DNA of 11,649 nt from assembly GCA_030637455.1 (NCBI GenBank), contig DAOWGL010000154.1:1-11649 (forward strand). The letters are read 5' to 3'. A model generated the notes under the pieces. That model had not been told where the DNA came from. It worked only from the letters and a program-made list of their open reading frames with translations, and searched no databases. Source of the stretch: Candidatus Nitrosopumilus sp. (lineage in GTDB: Archaea > Thermoproteota > Nitrososphaeria > Nitrososphaerales > Nitrosopumilaceae). Shown here one piece after another: positions 1 to 6,737 of the stretch (the stretch's first letter is position 1; each line of letters starts with the position of its first letter). The position numbers and the translations under genes are program-made.

Positions 1-1217
1 GATTATCTGGATTTTTTAGTGGACTAGAAGTTGCCCTGGTCGGCGTAAGGAAATCCAAAGTTGTTCAACTATTCAATGAAGGCAAGAAAGGATCAAAAGC
101 ACTTCACAAATTGAAAATGAATCCTAGCTGGATGATGTCTAGTGTAAATCTTGGAAATAATTTAGTAAACGTAGGAGCATCAGCACTTGCAACAAGTCTT
201 GCTATCCGATTGTTTGGAGATGATGGATTAGGAATAGCCGTTGGAATAATGACATTTTTAATTCTAGTGTTTGGAGAGATTACTCCAAAAACATATTGTA
301 ATGCAAATTCAACAAAAATTGCATTAAGATATGCTCCAGTTTTACTTGCATTTAGCTACGTGTTCTATCCAGTAGTGAAATTTTTTGAGATTATTACCAT
401 AGGAGTGGTAAAAATGACTGGAAGTAGTTCTACACCACCTCCAATCACTGAAGAAGAAATTAAAGGAGTAATTGATCAAGGGTTGGAAGAAAAAGCATTA
501 GAAAAAGATGAAATGGAATTAGTTCATGGTGCTTTGAAATTTGATGATACTGTAATTCGTTCAGTGATGACCCCTAGAACAAAGATGTTTACATTAAATG
601 CAAAAATGTTACTTTTTGAAGCACTGCCTCAAATTAATCAAAGAGGACATTCAAGAATTCCAATTTACGGGGATACTAGTGACGATATTGTTGGATTTAT
701 TCATGTAAGGGATGTCCTCAAGGAATTAGAAAGAGACAACAAAATGACAAGTCTTGAAAAAATTGCAAGAGAACCTGTATTTGCATCTCAAGAAAAAATG
801 GTTAGTGCTTTGTTAAAAGAAATGAAAGGGCGAAAAACACACATGGCAATTGTAGTTGATGAACATGGGGGTGTAGAAGGGTTGGTTACTTTAGAAGATC
901 TTCTAGAAGAAATAGTTGGAGAGATTGAAGATGAAACAGATTTGACAAGACAAGCAGGGTTTGAAAGAATTGATCAAGACACAATCATTACAAATGGAGA
1001 TATTGAAATTGATAAAATTAATGAAATTTTTAAAACCAAAGTTCCAGAAGGTGATGACTATGCATCACTTAACGGACTATTACATGAAAGATTGCAAGAC
1101 ATCCCACAAGAAGGGGATAAAGTAGAAGTGGATGAATTAAGAATAATTATAGAAAAAGTTTCAAAAAATATTCCCAATAAAATAAGGATTGAAAAAATTA
1201 AAACTAATCCTTTTTAG
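1..1217 (+). CDS. CNNM/CorC-family membrane protein with CBS pair (5' end outside window)
   Basis: The reading frame is open from the first bases (codons begin at position 3) and its first residues, SGFFSGLEVAL, match the start of the DUF21/CNNM membrane domain, so the true start lies upstream; the ATG at 111 is internal. Hydrophobic segments follow at about 129-205, 230-290 and 325-415, with the conserved GEITPKT motif near 274-294. Next come a cytosolic CBS pair (first CBS from VMTPRTK near 561-760, second ending in the VVDEHGGVEGLVTLEDLLEE signature near 852-917) and a C-terminal CorC/HlyC domain (about 975-1190). Family members are linked to Mg2+ or Co2+ efflux and divalent cation homeostasis; the substrate here is inferred from family only. 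The stop (TAG, 1215-1217) lies inside the 3' end of the convergent gap gene. Confidence 0.9.
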   Translation, partial: LSGFFSGLEVALVGVRKSKVVQLFNEGKKGSKALHKLKMNPSWMMSSVNLGNNLVNVGASALATSLAIRLFGDDGLGIAVGIMTFLILVFGEITPKTYCNANSTKIALRYAPVLLAFSYVFYPVVKFFEIITIGVVKMTGSSSTPPPITEEEIKGVIDQGLEEKALEKDEMELVHGALKFDDTVIRSVMTPRTKMFTLNAKMLLFEALPQINQRGHSRIPIYGDTSDDIVGFIHVRDVLKELERDNKMTSLEKIAREPVFASQEKMVSALLKEMKGRKTHMAIVVDEHGGVEGLVTLEDLLEEIVGEIEDETDLTRQAGFERIDQDTIITNGDIEIDKINEIFKTKVPEGDDYASLNGLLHERLQDIPQEGDKVEVDELRIIIEKVSKNIPNKIRIEKIKTNPF

Positions 1218-2256
1218 CAAAGTGTTCCTGTAGTTTTTGTTTCTTTTCTTTCATATTGAATATCGATTCAGTATGTGCAAATGCCTCTTTGTAAGATTTT
1301 TCAAAAAGCATAGCTTGTAGCAACATGTGATTTTCTGGAATCACAATTCCAGTCTGATCATCTGAATACATCATTTGGACAGTATCTCCAATGGAGGTAG
1401 TCATATTTGCATGAATATGGATCATGTTGGTATCAGTGAAATTAAAGCCCATAGTTTGAGCATAATCTCTAACATCCTTAGTTCCCTTTGCTGTCCATAG
1501 TGTTGCAACCCCAAATTCATTTGTAAACACATCATGAATTTCAGAAGGTTTTGGTGCGGTGTCTCTGAATCTAATATCCATTATGTGTAAGTGCATTTGT
1601 CTAGTAGGAACCTTGATTGCACGAACGTACAATGGTGCATCTTTTCCAAAATACAGTTTAACATCATCACCATGATGGGGTTTTTCAGTCATTTCTATTG
1701 TGTCTGAAACTTTTTTCTCAGTTTGTTCAAGGTCTGCCCATCTTCTTACTAGAGTAACATCAAATCTAACTAATTGATCACCAAATTTGTCTCGTAATGG
1801 TTCCAAAATTCTCCCCATTCCAGTAACATTACAACTACCTTGCATCACATGGTATTTTCCTAATGCTTGATCATAATTTGCCCTTGAATTAAATAATAAT
1901 TCAGATACTGCTTCTGCACCTGTTGTAGATTCCCCACCTTGATAAATTGCAGGGATGTTTTTTGGCTCATATAGGTTTTTTTTATTTTTGTAACCATGTC
2001 CTCCAGGTGCAGCATCAATAACTAAATCTGATTGATCCAACGCATCTTCAATAGAACCTGAAATTTTAAAATTTGAAAATGAATCTAATTTTGATTCAGG
2101 AACATAAACATTTAGTCCTTTAGAGATAGCCTCATCCACTTTATTATCTGGAGAGTATTTTCCTATGCCAACAACAGTAATTTCAGGATCATCTTTTAGA
2201 AATGAAGCAATTCTACTGCCAATGGAACCGTATCCATTAACAAAGACTTTCTTCAT
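1204..2256 (-). CDS. gap: Archaeal type II glyceraldehyde-3-phosphate dehydrogenase
   Basis: This 350-residue protein has the usual length of archaeal type II GAPDH, a tetrameric cytosolic enzyme interconverting glyceraldehyde-3-phosphate and 1,3-bisphosphoglycerate with NAD(P). The N-terminus carries the Rossmann motif NGYGSIG (residues 7-13, GxGxxG). The catalytic cysteine is C142 in GSCNVTGMGR, the position expected in archaeal homologues, and the VPTRQMHLH segment (H222, H224) carries the family's catalytic histidine region. In an autotrophic ammonia oxidiser it is probably gluconeogenic (inference). The ATG at 2256 is preceded on the minus strand by a TATA-like CTAAATAAAT about 25 bp upstream, consistent with leaderless transcription. 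Its 3' end overlaps the preceding convergent gene by 14 bp. Confidence 0.95.
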   Translation of the reverse strand: MKKVFVNGYGSIGSRIASFLKDDPEITVVGIGKYSPDNKVDEAISKGLNVYVPESKLDSFSNFKISGSIEDALDQSDLVIDAAPGGHGYKNKKNLYEPKNIPAIYQGGESTTGAEAVSELLFNSRANYDQALGKYHVMQGSCNVTGMGRILEPLRDKFGDQLVRFDVTLVRRWADLEQTEKKVSDTIEMTEKPHHGDDVKLYFGKDAPLYVRAIKVPTRQMHLHIMDIRFRDTAPKPSEIHDVFTNEFGVATLWTAKGTKDVRDYAQTMGFNFTDTNMIHIHANMTTSIGDTVQMMYSDDQTGIVIPENHMLLQAMLFEKSYKEAFAHTESIFNMKEKKQKLQEHFAKKD

Positions 2257-2275
2257 AAATTAGATACGTTAGACC

Positions 2276-2287
2276 CATTTATTTAGA
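2276..2287 (-). promoter_or_regulatory. TATA-like promoter element of gap
   Basis: Read on the minus strand, the AT-rich stretch CTAAATAAAT is centred about 25 bp before the gap ATG at 2256, the spacing expected for an archaeal leaderless promoter. It is back to back with the promoter of the small gene at 2328. Confidence 0.45.
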
Positions 2288-2297
2288 TTGCAATAAG

Positions 2298-2307
2298 CTT
2301 AAGTTAA
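2298..2307 (+). promoter_or_regulatory. TATA-like element CTTAAGTTAA before zinc-ribbon gene 2328
   Basis: CTTAAGTTAA begins 30 bp before the ATG at 2328. The same ten bases occur 29 bp before the zinc-ribbon gene at 3402 (positions 3373-3382), suggesting a shared core promoter type. No Shine-Dalgarno sequence is visible before 2328. Confidence 0.45.
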
Positions 2308-2327
2308 AAAACTCCCTTAGATAGCAT

Positions 2328-2477
2328 ATGGGATTTTTTGAGAGATTCAAAAACACACAGACTATTCCAGTACAGCTATCAGTTGAGCACAAAAGATGTA
2401 CCAACTGCAATCGCCTTTTATCAATACATACTAAGAAAGAAACATGTTATTCATGTGATAAACAAAAAACATCTTAG
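2328..2477 (+). CDS. 49-residue zinc-ribbon miniprotein
   Basis: The ORF runs from ATG 2328 to TAG 2477 and encodes MGFFERFKNTQTIP... with two zinc knuckles, CTNC (residues 24-27) and CYSC (40-43), 12 residues apart. A protein this short with two well-placed CxxC pairs most likely folds around one structural zinc ion; such archaeal miniproteins often bind nucleic acid or act as protein adaptors, but no function can be assigned. A TATA-like element at the right distance supports expression. It is the first of four such genes on the + strand within 1.2 kb. Confidence 0.7.
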   Translation: MGFFERFKNTQTIPVQLSVEHKRCTNCNRLLSIHTKKETCYSCDKQKTS

Positions 2478-2519
2478 ATTCTAAATTCCAATACTCCCGT
2501 TCTTATAGGAAGGGAATTA

Positions 2520-2657
2520 ATGTATGGTATGTCATCAGACAGAAAAATGTACCCATGTGTATGTGCTGACTGCGGAAAAGATTCCGAAGTTCCTTTTGAA
2601 CCAAAAGAGGGCAGACCAGTATATTGCAAAGAATGTTTACCAAAACACCAAAAGTAG
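2520..2657 (+). CDS. CxxC-x17-CxxC zinc-binding miniprotein
   Basis: Starting at ATG 2520 the ORF gives 45 residues: MYGMSSDRKMYPCVCADCGK and onward to CKECLPKHQK. The spacing CADC (15-18), 17 residues, CKEC (36-39) and the text CADCGKDSEVPFEP...GRPVYC match the widespread CxxC-x17-CxxC domain of archaea and bacteria. Members are small zinc proteins often suggested to bind RNA or DNA; no biochemical role is established. A purine-rich AGGAAGGGA lies just upstream of ATG 2520 and could serve as a ribosome site, which favours it over the in-frame ATG at 2529 (42 residues). Confidence 0.75.
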   Translation: MYGMSSDRKMYPCVCADCGKDSEVPFEPKEGRPVYCKECLPKHQK

Positions 2658-2716
2658 AAAATTTAGATTAGTTTCGTTTGATTAATTTTAAACTGGATTA
2701 TTTTTAATTATTCTTG

Positions 2717-2724
2717 TTTTTTTT
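2717..2724 (+). terminator. T8 run, probable archaeal terminator
   Basis: A run of eight T on the + strand lies 60 bp after the zinc-ribbon gene ending at 2657. Archaeal RNA polymerase terminates at such runs without a hairpin. Confidence 0.4.
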
Positions 2725-2821
2725 CTAAATTCCAATAAACTTATGTTCAAAAATAAATTTGGATTTTTACCCTTCTATTGGAGATAAACACGCTTATGTT
2801 GATATAAAATTTCTAAAATTT

Positions 2822-3010
2822 ATGGAATGTCTAGTTTGTGGAAAAAAGAAAAATGATTTTGAAGTATGGAATAATAAGATAGTCATCGCAGCAACATATG
2901 ATTCAGAATTACAAGATCATAAAAATATCCGTAAAATGAATGCAGATTCGGTAATTTGTCATGACTGCATGCAATCAACAATCAACCAAGTAAATGAAAG
3001 TAGAAAATAA
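2822..3010 (+). CDS. 62-residue zinc-ribbon protein (possible upstream TTG start)
   Basis: From ATG 2822 the product is 62 residues, opening with MECLVCGKKKNDFEVW and ending with CHDC (46-49) and a short polar tail. The two pairs, CLVC (3-6) and CHDC, form a zinc-ribbon pattern around a 39-residue insert. No family is recognised with certainty. The frame stays open upstream to a TTG at 2759, giving 83 residues. A 15-bp element at 2723-2737, shared with the region before the gene at 2520, would put transcription start near 2755 and so supports the longer form; ATG 2822 is preferred because it puts the first CxxC at the N-terminus. Confidence 0.65.
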   Translation: MECLVCGKKKNDFEVWNNKIVIAATYDSELQDHKNIRKMNADSVICHDCMQSTINQVNESRK

Positions 3011-3047
3011 ATCAATATTCATATGTCTTGAATAGTCACAATAAATC

Positions 3048-3356
3048 ATGGTAAAATCATTGGGGGATTATAATAAAGAAAAATCATCATCGTCAGATTT
3101 AAAAAATATTACATGGACAAAGAAAAATCCAACAGATATAGAAAAACCAAGAAATAAGAATAAAAAGAAAATTTCACCAACAAATATCATCTACTCAAAA
3201 AATGATAAGCCATCCAAAGCAATTAAAAAAATTTACAAAATTGAAGAGGTTTCATCTGAGGAGAAAACAAAAAACAACATATCAGATAGAATGTTTGAAA
3301 AATCTTCTACGAATAATTCTAAAATAAAACCAAGTTTTAAAAGACCAGCAAGATGA
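3048..3356 (+). CDS. Lysine-rich, probably disordered 102-residue protein
   Basis: An ATG at 3048 opens a 102-codon frame ending at TGA 3356. The product is very rich in Lys, Ser and Asn, has no cysteine, almost no long hydrophobic stretch and a basic C-terminus (KPSFKRPAR). This composition suggests an intrinsically disordered protein that might contact nucleic acid, but that is inference; no domain is recognised. Short hydrophobic islands (PTNIIYSK, ISDRMFEK) are the only candidate ordered motifs. It lies among small zinc-ribbon genes on the same strand, separated by gaps of about 40 bp, with an AT-rich stretch near 3013-3025 as possible promoter. Confidence 0.6.
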   Translation: MVKSLGDYNKEKSSSSDLKNITWTKKNPTDIEKPRNKNKKKISPTNIIYSKNDKPSKAIKKIYKIEEVSSEEKTKNNISDRMFEKSSTNNSKIKPSFKRPAR

Positions 3357-3372
3357 TCTAAACATCAATACT

Positions 3373-3382
3373 CTTAAGTTAA
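3373..3382 (+). promoter_or_regulatory. TATA-like element CTTAAGTTAA before zinc-ribbon gene 3402
   Basis: This is an exact copy of the decamer at 2298-2307, here 29 bp before ATG 3402. Sequence and spacing match an archaeal TATA box for a nearly leaderless transcript. Confidence 0.45.
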
Positions 3383-3401
3383 CTACAAACTCAATGAAAA
3401 T

Positions 3402-3527
3402 ATGGATGAAGAAAAATTCTTTATTTGTAAGAATTGTGGAACAGAATTTCCATCAAAAGAAATAAGACTATACTGTAAAGTTTGTAAATCAAATTTAGAC
3501 AAAACAGGAAATTTACCAAAAATATAA
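3402..3527 (+). CDS. 41-residue zinc-ribbon miniprotein
   Basis: The frame ATG 3402 to TAA 3527 encodes MDEEKFFICKNCGTEFPSKE and ends with CKVCKSNLDKTG. CKNC (9-12) and CKVC (25-28) are separated by 12 residues, as in the miniprotein at 2328. CxNCGxEFP is typical of rubredoxin-like or FmdB-like zinc knuckles, but the protein is too short to place in a named family. Start choice is supported by the TATA-like decamer 29 bp upstream; the ATG at 3394 is in another frame and gives only a short peptide. The minus strand frame over this region has no supporting features. Confidence 0.65.
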   Translation: MDEEKFFICKNCGTEFPSKEIRLYCKVCKSNLDKTGNLPKI

Positions 3528-3566
3528 TGTGTAAAACAATAATAATTCCATGATTTAATCAAAACC

Positions 3567-3638
3567 ATGTCATCATTTATGAAAATCTCCATAGCCATAG
3601 TTGCAATTGCATTCATCATAGTGTTTGTAACCCTTTAA
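3567..3638 (+). CDS. Possible 23-residue single-pass membrane peptide
   Basis: ATG 3567 to TAA 3638 encodes MSSFMKISIAIVAIAFIIVF followed by VTL. After a short polar start with one lysine it is entirely hydrophobic, long enough to span the membrane once. An AT-rich ACAATAATAATT (about 3535-3546) lies near -26. With so few codons it could be chance, but the composition is that of a real membrane helix. The role is unknown. Confidence 0.35.
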   Translation: MSSFMKISIAIVAIAFIIVFVTL

Positions 3639-3662
3639 TTCCAGAATTAACATCATCATACA

Positions 3663-3962
3663 ATGGGATTTTTGTCAAATTTCAAAAAAGACATTCAATC
3701 ATCTAAAAGAGAAAAAGCAGCTCAAATGAATGGGAAACAACTCAAAGAATTACTAAAGAAATTCAAAGAAGAGCGAGACAGAATTGAAAAAGAAACGGGA
3801 GTTAGACCCCAAATTGATGATAGTACACAAATGTTTATGCAAAAAATTCTAAATGTTTGGATAGATGAGGGTAAAAACATAGATGAAGAGAAGTTTTGGA
3901 AAGAGGTGGATCATTACAGACAATTTACTCACCCAGTAGAATATTATGAAATTAAGGGTTAG
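3663..3962 (+). CDS. 99-residue helical protein of unknown function
   Basis: The ATG at 3663 starts a 99-codon frame ending at TAG 3962. The N-terminal half (residues 1-45, with KQLKELLKKFKEERDRIEKE) is highly charged and likely one long amphipathic helix or coiled coil; the second half contains aromatic and acidic residues (FMQKILNVWIDEGKNIDEEK, then HYRQFTHPVEYYE). It has no signal peptide, membrane segment or cysteine. No family is recognised; it reads like a conserved lineage-specific hypothetical protein. A TATA-like CTTTAATT (3633-3640) lies about 26 bp upstream and overlaps the end of the 23-residue ORF. Confidence 0.7.
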   Translation: MGFLSNFKKDIQSSKREKAAQMNGKQLKELLKKFKEERDRIEKETGVRPQIDDSTQMFMQKILNVWIDEGKNIDEEKFWKEVDHYRQFTHPVEYYEIKG

Positions 3963-4079
3963 ATCTTAGTTAGAAGATTAAATGCATCTTGAATTTATTG
4001 CTCAAAAAAATAGACTGAAAGAAAAAATTTCACGACGGAGTCATATATAATCATAAATTAGTCATTAACAATTTCAAAA

Positions 4080-4103
4080 ATTATTTTTCTCTGAAAAAAT
4101 AAT
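4080..4103. repeat. Perfect 9-bp inverted repeat, 6-base loop
   Basis: ATTATTTTT (4080-4088) and AAAAATAAT (4095-4103) are perfect inverted copies around CTCTGA. The element lies 118 bp after the 99-residue gene and 16 bp before the start-less Ig-like frame. It could terminate transcription or mark the edge of an old deletion; AT-rich sequence gives such repeats by chance fairly often. Confidence 0.4.
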
Positions 4104-4118
4104 ACAAACTAACAATCT

Positions 4119-4484
4119 ATAGATGAAAAAAAGGATTTAGAAATTGTTGTACAATACACACAAAGAGCGCATTCAAAACAATTTGTTTTTGTAGATGTTA
4201 AAATATTTGAAAAAGAACAAAACAAGAATAGTAATTTTAATCAAAATCACGGATACATTTCCAACACAAATATCAAAGTAACAATTACAGATGATGATAA
4301 TTTAGAAAAATTCTCATCCACAAGAATTACAAACGACAAAGGGTTGTTTGAAACAAAATATCTCATTCCAGATAATTCAGGAATAGAAACATTAACAGTA
4401 ACAATTAATGCTGAAAATAAAAATTCAAACTCATCAAAAATATTACAAGTGTTTGTTCCGGGTAATCTTTCAAACAATGGATAG
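4119..4484 (+). pseudogene. Start-less Ig-like domain ORF, probable remnant of a secreted protein gene
   Basis: A frame open from the TAA at 4110 to TAG 4484 encodes about 121 residues (IDEKKDLEIVVQYTQRAHSK... to ...LQVFVPGNLSNNG) with the beta-strand pattern and polar turns of a bacterial Ig-like or carboxypeptidase-regulatory domain (NIKVTITDDDN, then ITNDKGLFETKYLIPDNSG, then ETLTVTI). There is no ATG, GTG or TTG before the TTG near 4344, and no upstream signal peptide, which such proteins normally have. The ATG at 4123 lies one frame off across an A7 run (4126-4132) and stops after five codons; one extra A would join it to the frame. The intact sense-like composition suggests recent loss of the 5' end, or expression through slippage. 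Confidence 0.55.
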
Positions 4485-4490
4485 AACAAA

Positions 4491-4502
4491 AGCCTAAATG
4501 TA
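4491..4502 (+). promoter_or_regulatory. TATA-like element before the DsbA-like gene
   Basis: GCCTAAATGTAT is centred about 27 bp before the TTG at 4524. The spacing supports a leaderless transcript beginning at that TTG. Confidence 0.4.
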
Positions 4503-4523
4503 TCAAAAAAACCCTAAAAATAA

Positions 4524-5228
4524 TTGATTCATGGTCCTTCTTTGGCAATTGGTGCAGGTATTGCATCTATAGTTATAGTAATTGCATTTTTAGGGTTTGA
4601 AAACATTTCAAATCAACCAGAGTTAGTTATTGAACCGGCTCCAATGATTCAACAAGCAGGACCTCCAAAAGTTACATTAAACACATTTTTGGCAAATGGT
4701 TCACCTATTCTTGGAAATGCCAATGCCCCGGTGACATTAATTGAATTTGGAGATTATCAGTGTCATTTTTGTAATGTTTTCTTTCATTCCACAGAAGATG
4801 ATATTTTGAAAAATTATGTAGAAACAGGAAAGGTAAAGATGGTTTTCAAAGATTACAACATTATAGGCCCTGATTCAGTAAATGCATCTCACGGAGCACA
4901 TTGTGCAAATGATCAAGGGCTATTTTGGGAATACCACGATATTTTGTACTCTAATTGGACTGGAGAGAATAACGGTTGGGCATCATCAGAGAACTTGGGA
5001 ATATTTGCTCAAGAAATAGGATTAGACATGGATGTATGGTCAGAATGTATGTTAAACGGAATTCATTCACAAACAATTCTTGCAAGTAATGAAGATGCAA
5101 AAAGTTTGGAATTAACTGGAACTCCTGCATTTTTTGTGATTGGTCCTGATGGAAAAACAACAAGATTGTTTGGAGCACAACCATTTGAGGCATTTGAAAA
5201 AGTTTTTGAAAATGAACTAGAAAAATAG
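4524..5228 (+). CDS. Membrane-anchored DsbA-family thioredoxin-fold protein
   Basis: The frame opens with TTG 4524 directly after a stop (TAA 4521-4523), so this is the only start giving the full N-terminus. Residues 6-25 form one hydrophobic helix (signal anchor), followed by a polar linker to about residue 60 and a DsbA/BdbD-type thioredoxin domain. The redox motif is C80-H-F-C83 in FGDYQCHFCNVFF, and the cis-proline is P201 in LTGTPAFFVIGP. Two more cysteines, C127 and C175, lie in the helical insert and could form a second disulfide. The domain should face outside the membrane and form or exchange disulfides in exported proteins; partner proteins are unknown. Such proteins are numerous in ammonia-oxidising archaea. 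Confidence 0.88.
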   Translation: MIHGPSLAIGAGIASIVIVIAFLGFENISNQPELVIEPAPMIQQAGPPKVTLNTFLANGSPILGNANAPVTLIEFGDYQCHFCNVFFHSTEDDILKNYVETGKVKMVFKDYNIIGPDSVNASHGAHCANDQGLFWEYHDILYSNWTGENNGWASSENLGIFAQEIGLDMDVWSECMLNGIHSQTILASNEDAKSLELTGTPAFFVIGPDGKTTRLFGAQPFEAFEKVFENELEK

Positions 5229-5311
5229 TATTTTGCGATCAGTCCATGAATAGATTGTCAAAAAAAATTACTAAAATTCCCTTCCTAGTTACTTAGAATT
5301 TACCCAATATC

Positions 5312-5320
5312 CTTATTAAT
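5312..5320 (+). promoter_or_regulatory. TATA-like element of HMG-CoA synthase gene
   Basis: CTTATTAAT is centred about 25 bp before the ATG at 5341, and no Shine-Dalgarno sequence is visible between, pointing to leaderless expression. Confidence 0.45.
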
Positions 5321-5340
5321 GAAATTCCGAGAGCTAGCTT

Positions 5341-6735
5341 ATGGCAGCTGGAATAGATGACATTGCAATATACATCCCAAGATTGTATATTGATGCAGCT
5401 GATTTTGCAGATAACAGAGGATTAGACCCAGTAAAATTACAAAAAGGTCTAGGAGTTTCACAAATGGCAATTGTTGATTCTAATCAAGACCCAGCATGTC
5501 TTGCAGCCAATGCATGTTTGCGAATTATGCAAAAAAATAAACTTTCACCTGATGATATAGGAAGATTATACGTTTCAACTGAATCAGCATTTGATGAATC
5601 AAAGGCAATGAATTCATACGTGATTGGAATGTTAGAGCAAGTTTACGGTCAAGGTGCTTTTGAGCACTGTGGAGGGGTTGAAACTAAATTTGCATGTGTG
5701 AGTGGTTCTTATGCACTTTATGACAATGCCAATTGGATTAGAGCTGATGAAGCAGATGGAAAGGCAGCACTTGTAGTAGTTTCAGATATTGCAAAATATG
5801 ATATGGGCTCTAGTGGAGAAATGACACAAGGTGCAGGAGCAGTTGTAATGCTTCTAAATGATGACCCAAGGTTATTGGCATTTGATCCTAAAGTAACTTC
5901 AACATCAATTAAAGATGAATATGATTTTTACAGACCTTTTGGAAAAGAAACGCCCATAGTTCACGGTCAATATTCTAATTTACTATACATGATTCAAGTA
6001 AGAAAAGCACTTGAAGCATACAAGAGAAAAGTTGTCTCATCAGGTCTAATTAAGATGGAGGCGGGGGAGACAATTTTAGATCATATGGACTACATTAACA
6101 TGCATTTGCCTTATAGTAACATGGGAAAGAAAGCCTTAGCATATCTTGTCAGACATGAATGGAGACAATTACCAAGATGGAAGAATATTCTAAAAGAAAT
6201 TGGAATGGATGAACCAATTCCAAAAGATCCACGAGGAACCATTGAATCAGTGTTGGGAGATGAAGAGTTTATGGCAAAAGACCATGAATTTACTAAACTA
6301 TTTACAAAAACTCAAGCTTATCAAGAAGTTTATGAATCAAAACTATCTAGTTCACTAATTGCATCAACTATGATTGGTAATTTGTATACAGCATCACTAT
6401 ACTTGGGATTTAGAAGTAGTTTAGAATTTGAATATCAAAAAGGAATTGATCTTGAAGGAAAAAGAGTAGGATTTGGATCATATGGGAGTGGAAGTAGTGC
6501 AATGGTGTTTAGCGGTGTAGTTCAACCTGCTTACAAAGAAATGGTAAAGGATATGAATTTGGAAGCAGAAATTGGGGACAGAAAAAGATTGACATGGGAC
6601 GAATACGAAGAATTACACGAAAACAAGTTATCCCCTGAAGAATCAATGGTGCATTCAAAGAAAGAGTTTGTTCTTGTTCATGTTAATACAGAAAAAGAAT
6701 CTAGAGGCGAAAGACGCTATATTTTCAACGAATAA
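5341..6735 (+). CDS. mvaS: Hydroxymethylglutaryl-CoA synthase (mevalonate pathway)
   Basis: This 464-residue thiolase-fold enzyme condenses acetyl-CoA with acetoacetyl-CoA to HMG-CoA, the first committed step towards isoprenoid lipids. The catalytic triad can be placed: E81 in STESAFDESK, C119 in TKFACVSGSYAL and H255 in YINMHLPYSNMGKKA. The C-terminal part has the family blocks GNLYTASLYLGF (346-357) and GKRVGFGSYGSGSS (373-386). At 464 residues, with these blocks, it resembles bacterial and eukaryotic HMG-CoA synthases more than the short (about 350-residue) form of most archaea. It appears to be transcribed alone, with its own TATA-like box, and ends 2 bp from the convergent gene. The gene symbol follows bacterial usage. 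Confidence 0.9.
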   Translation: MAAGIDDIAIYIPRLYIDAADFADNRGLDPVKLQKGLGVSQMAIVDSNQDPACLAANACLRIMQKNKLSPDDIGRLYVSTESAFDESKAMNSYVIGMLEQVYGQGAFEHCGGVETKFACVSGSYALYDNANWIRADEADGKAALVVVSDIAKYDMGSSGEMTQGAGAVVMLLNDDPRLLAFDPKVTSTSIKDEYDFYRPFGKETPIVHGQYSNLLYMIQVRKALEAYKRKVVSSGLIKMEAGETILDHMDYINMHLPYSNMGKKALAYLVRHEWRQLPRWKNILKEIGMDEPIPKDPRGTIESVLGDEEFMAKDHEFTKLFTKTQAYQEVYESKLSSSLIASTMIGNLYTASLYLGFRSSLEFEYQKGIDLEGKRVGFGSYGSGSSAMVFSGVVQPAYKEMVKDMNLEAEIGDRKRLTWDEYEELHENKLSPEESMVHSKKEFVLVHVNTEKESRGERRYIFNE

Positions 6736-6737
6736 TA

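Noticed and set aside
3383..3619. 78-codon minus-strand frame
   Set aside because: Antisense to the zinc-ribbon gene at 3402 and the small hydrophobic ORF at 3567; no recognisable protein features.
3982..4050. 22-codon ORF (MHLEFIAQKNRLKEKISRRS...)
   Set aside because: No convincing promoter or ribosome site, no motif; length expected by chance.
4247..4489. 80-codon minus-strand frame
   Set aside because: Antisense to the Ig-like frame, whose sense translation has clear domain-like composition.
5246..5296. 16-codon ORF between the DsbA-like gene and HMG-CoA synthase
   Set aside because: Too short and without promoter or motif support; the 112-bp gap otherwise holds only the HMG-CoA synthase promoter.
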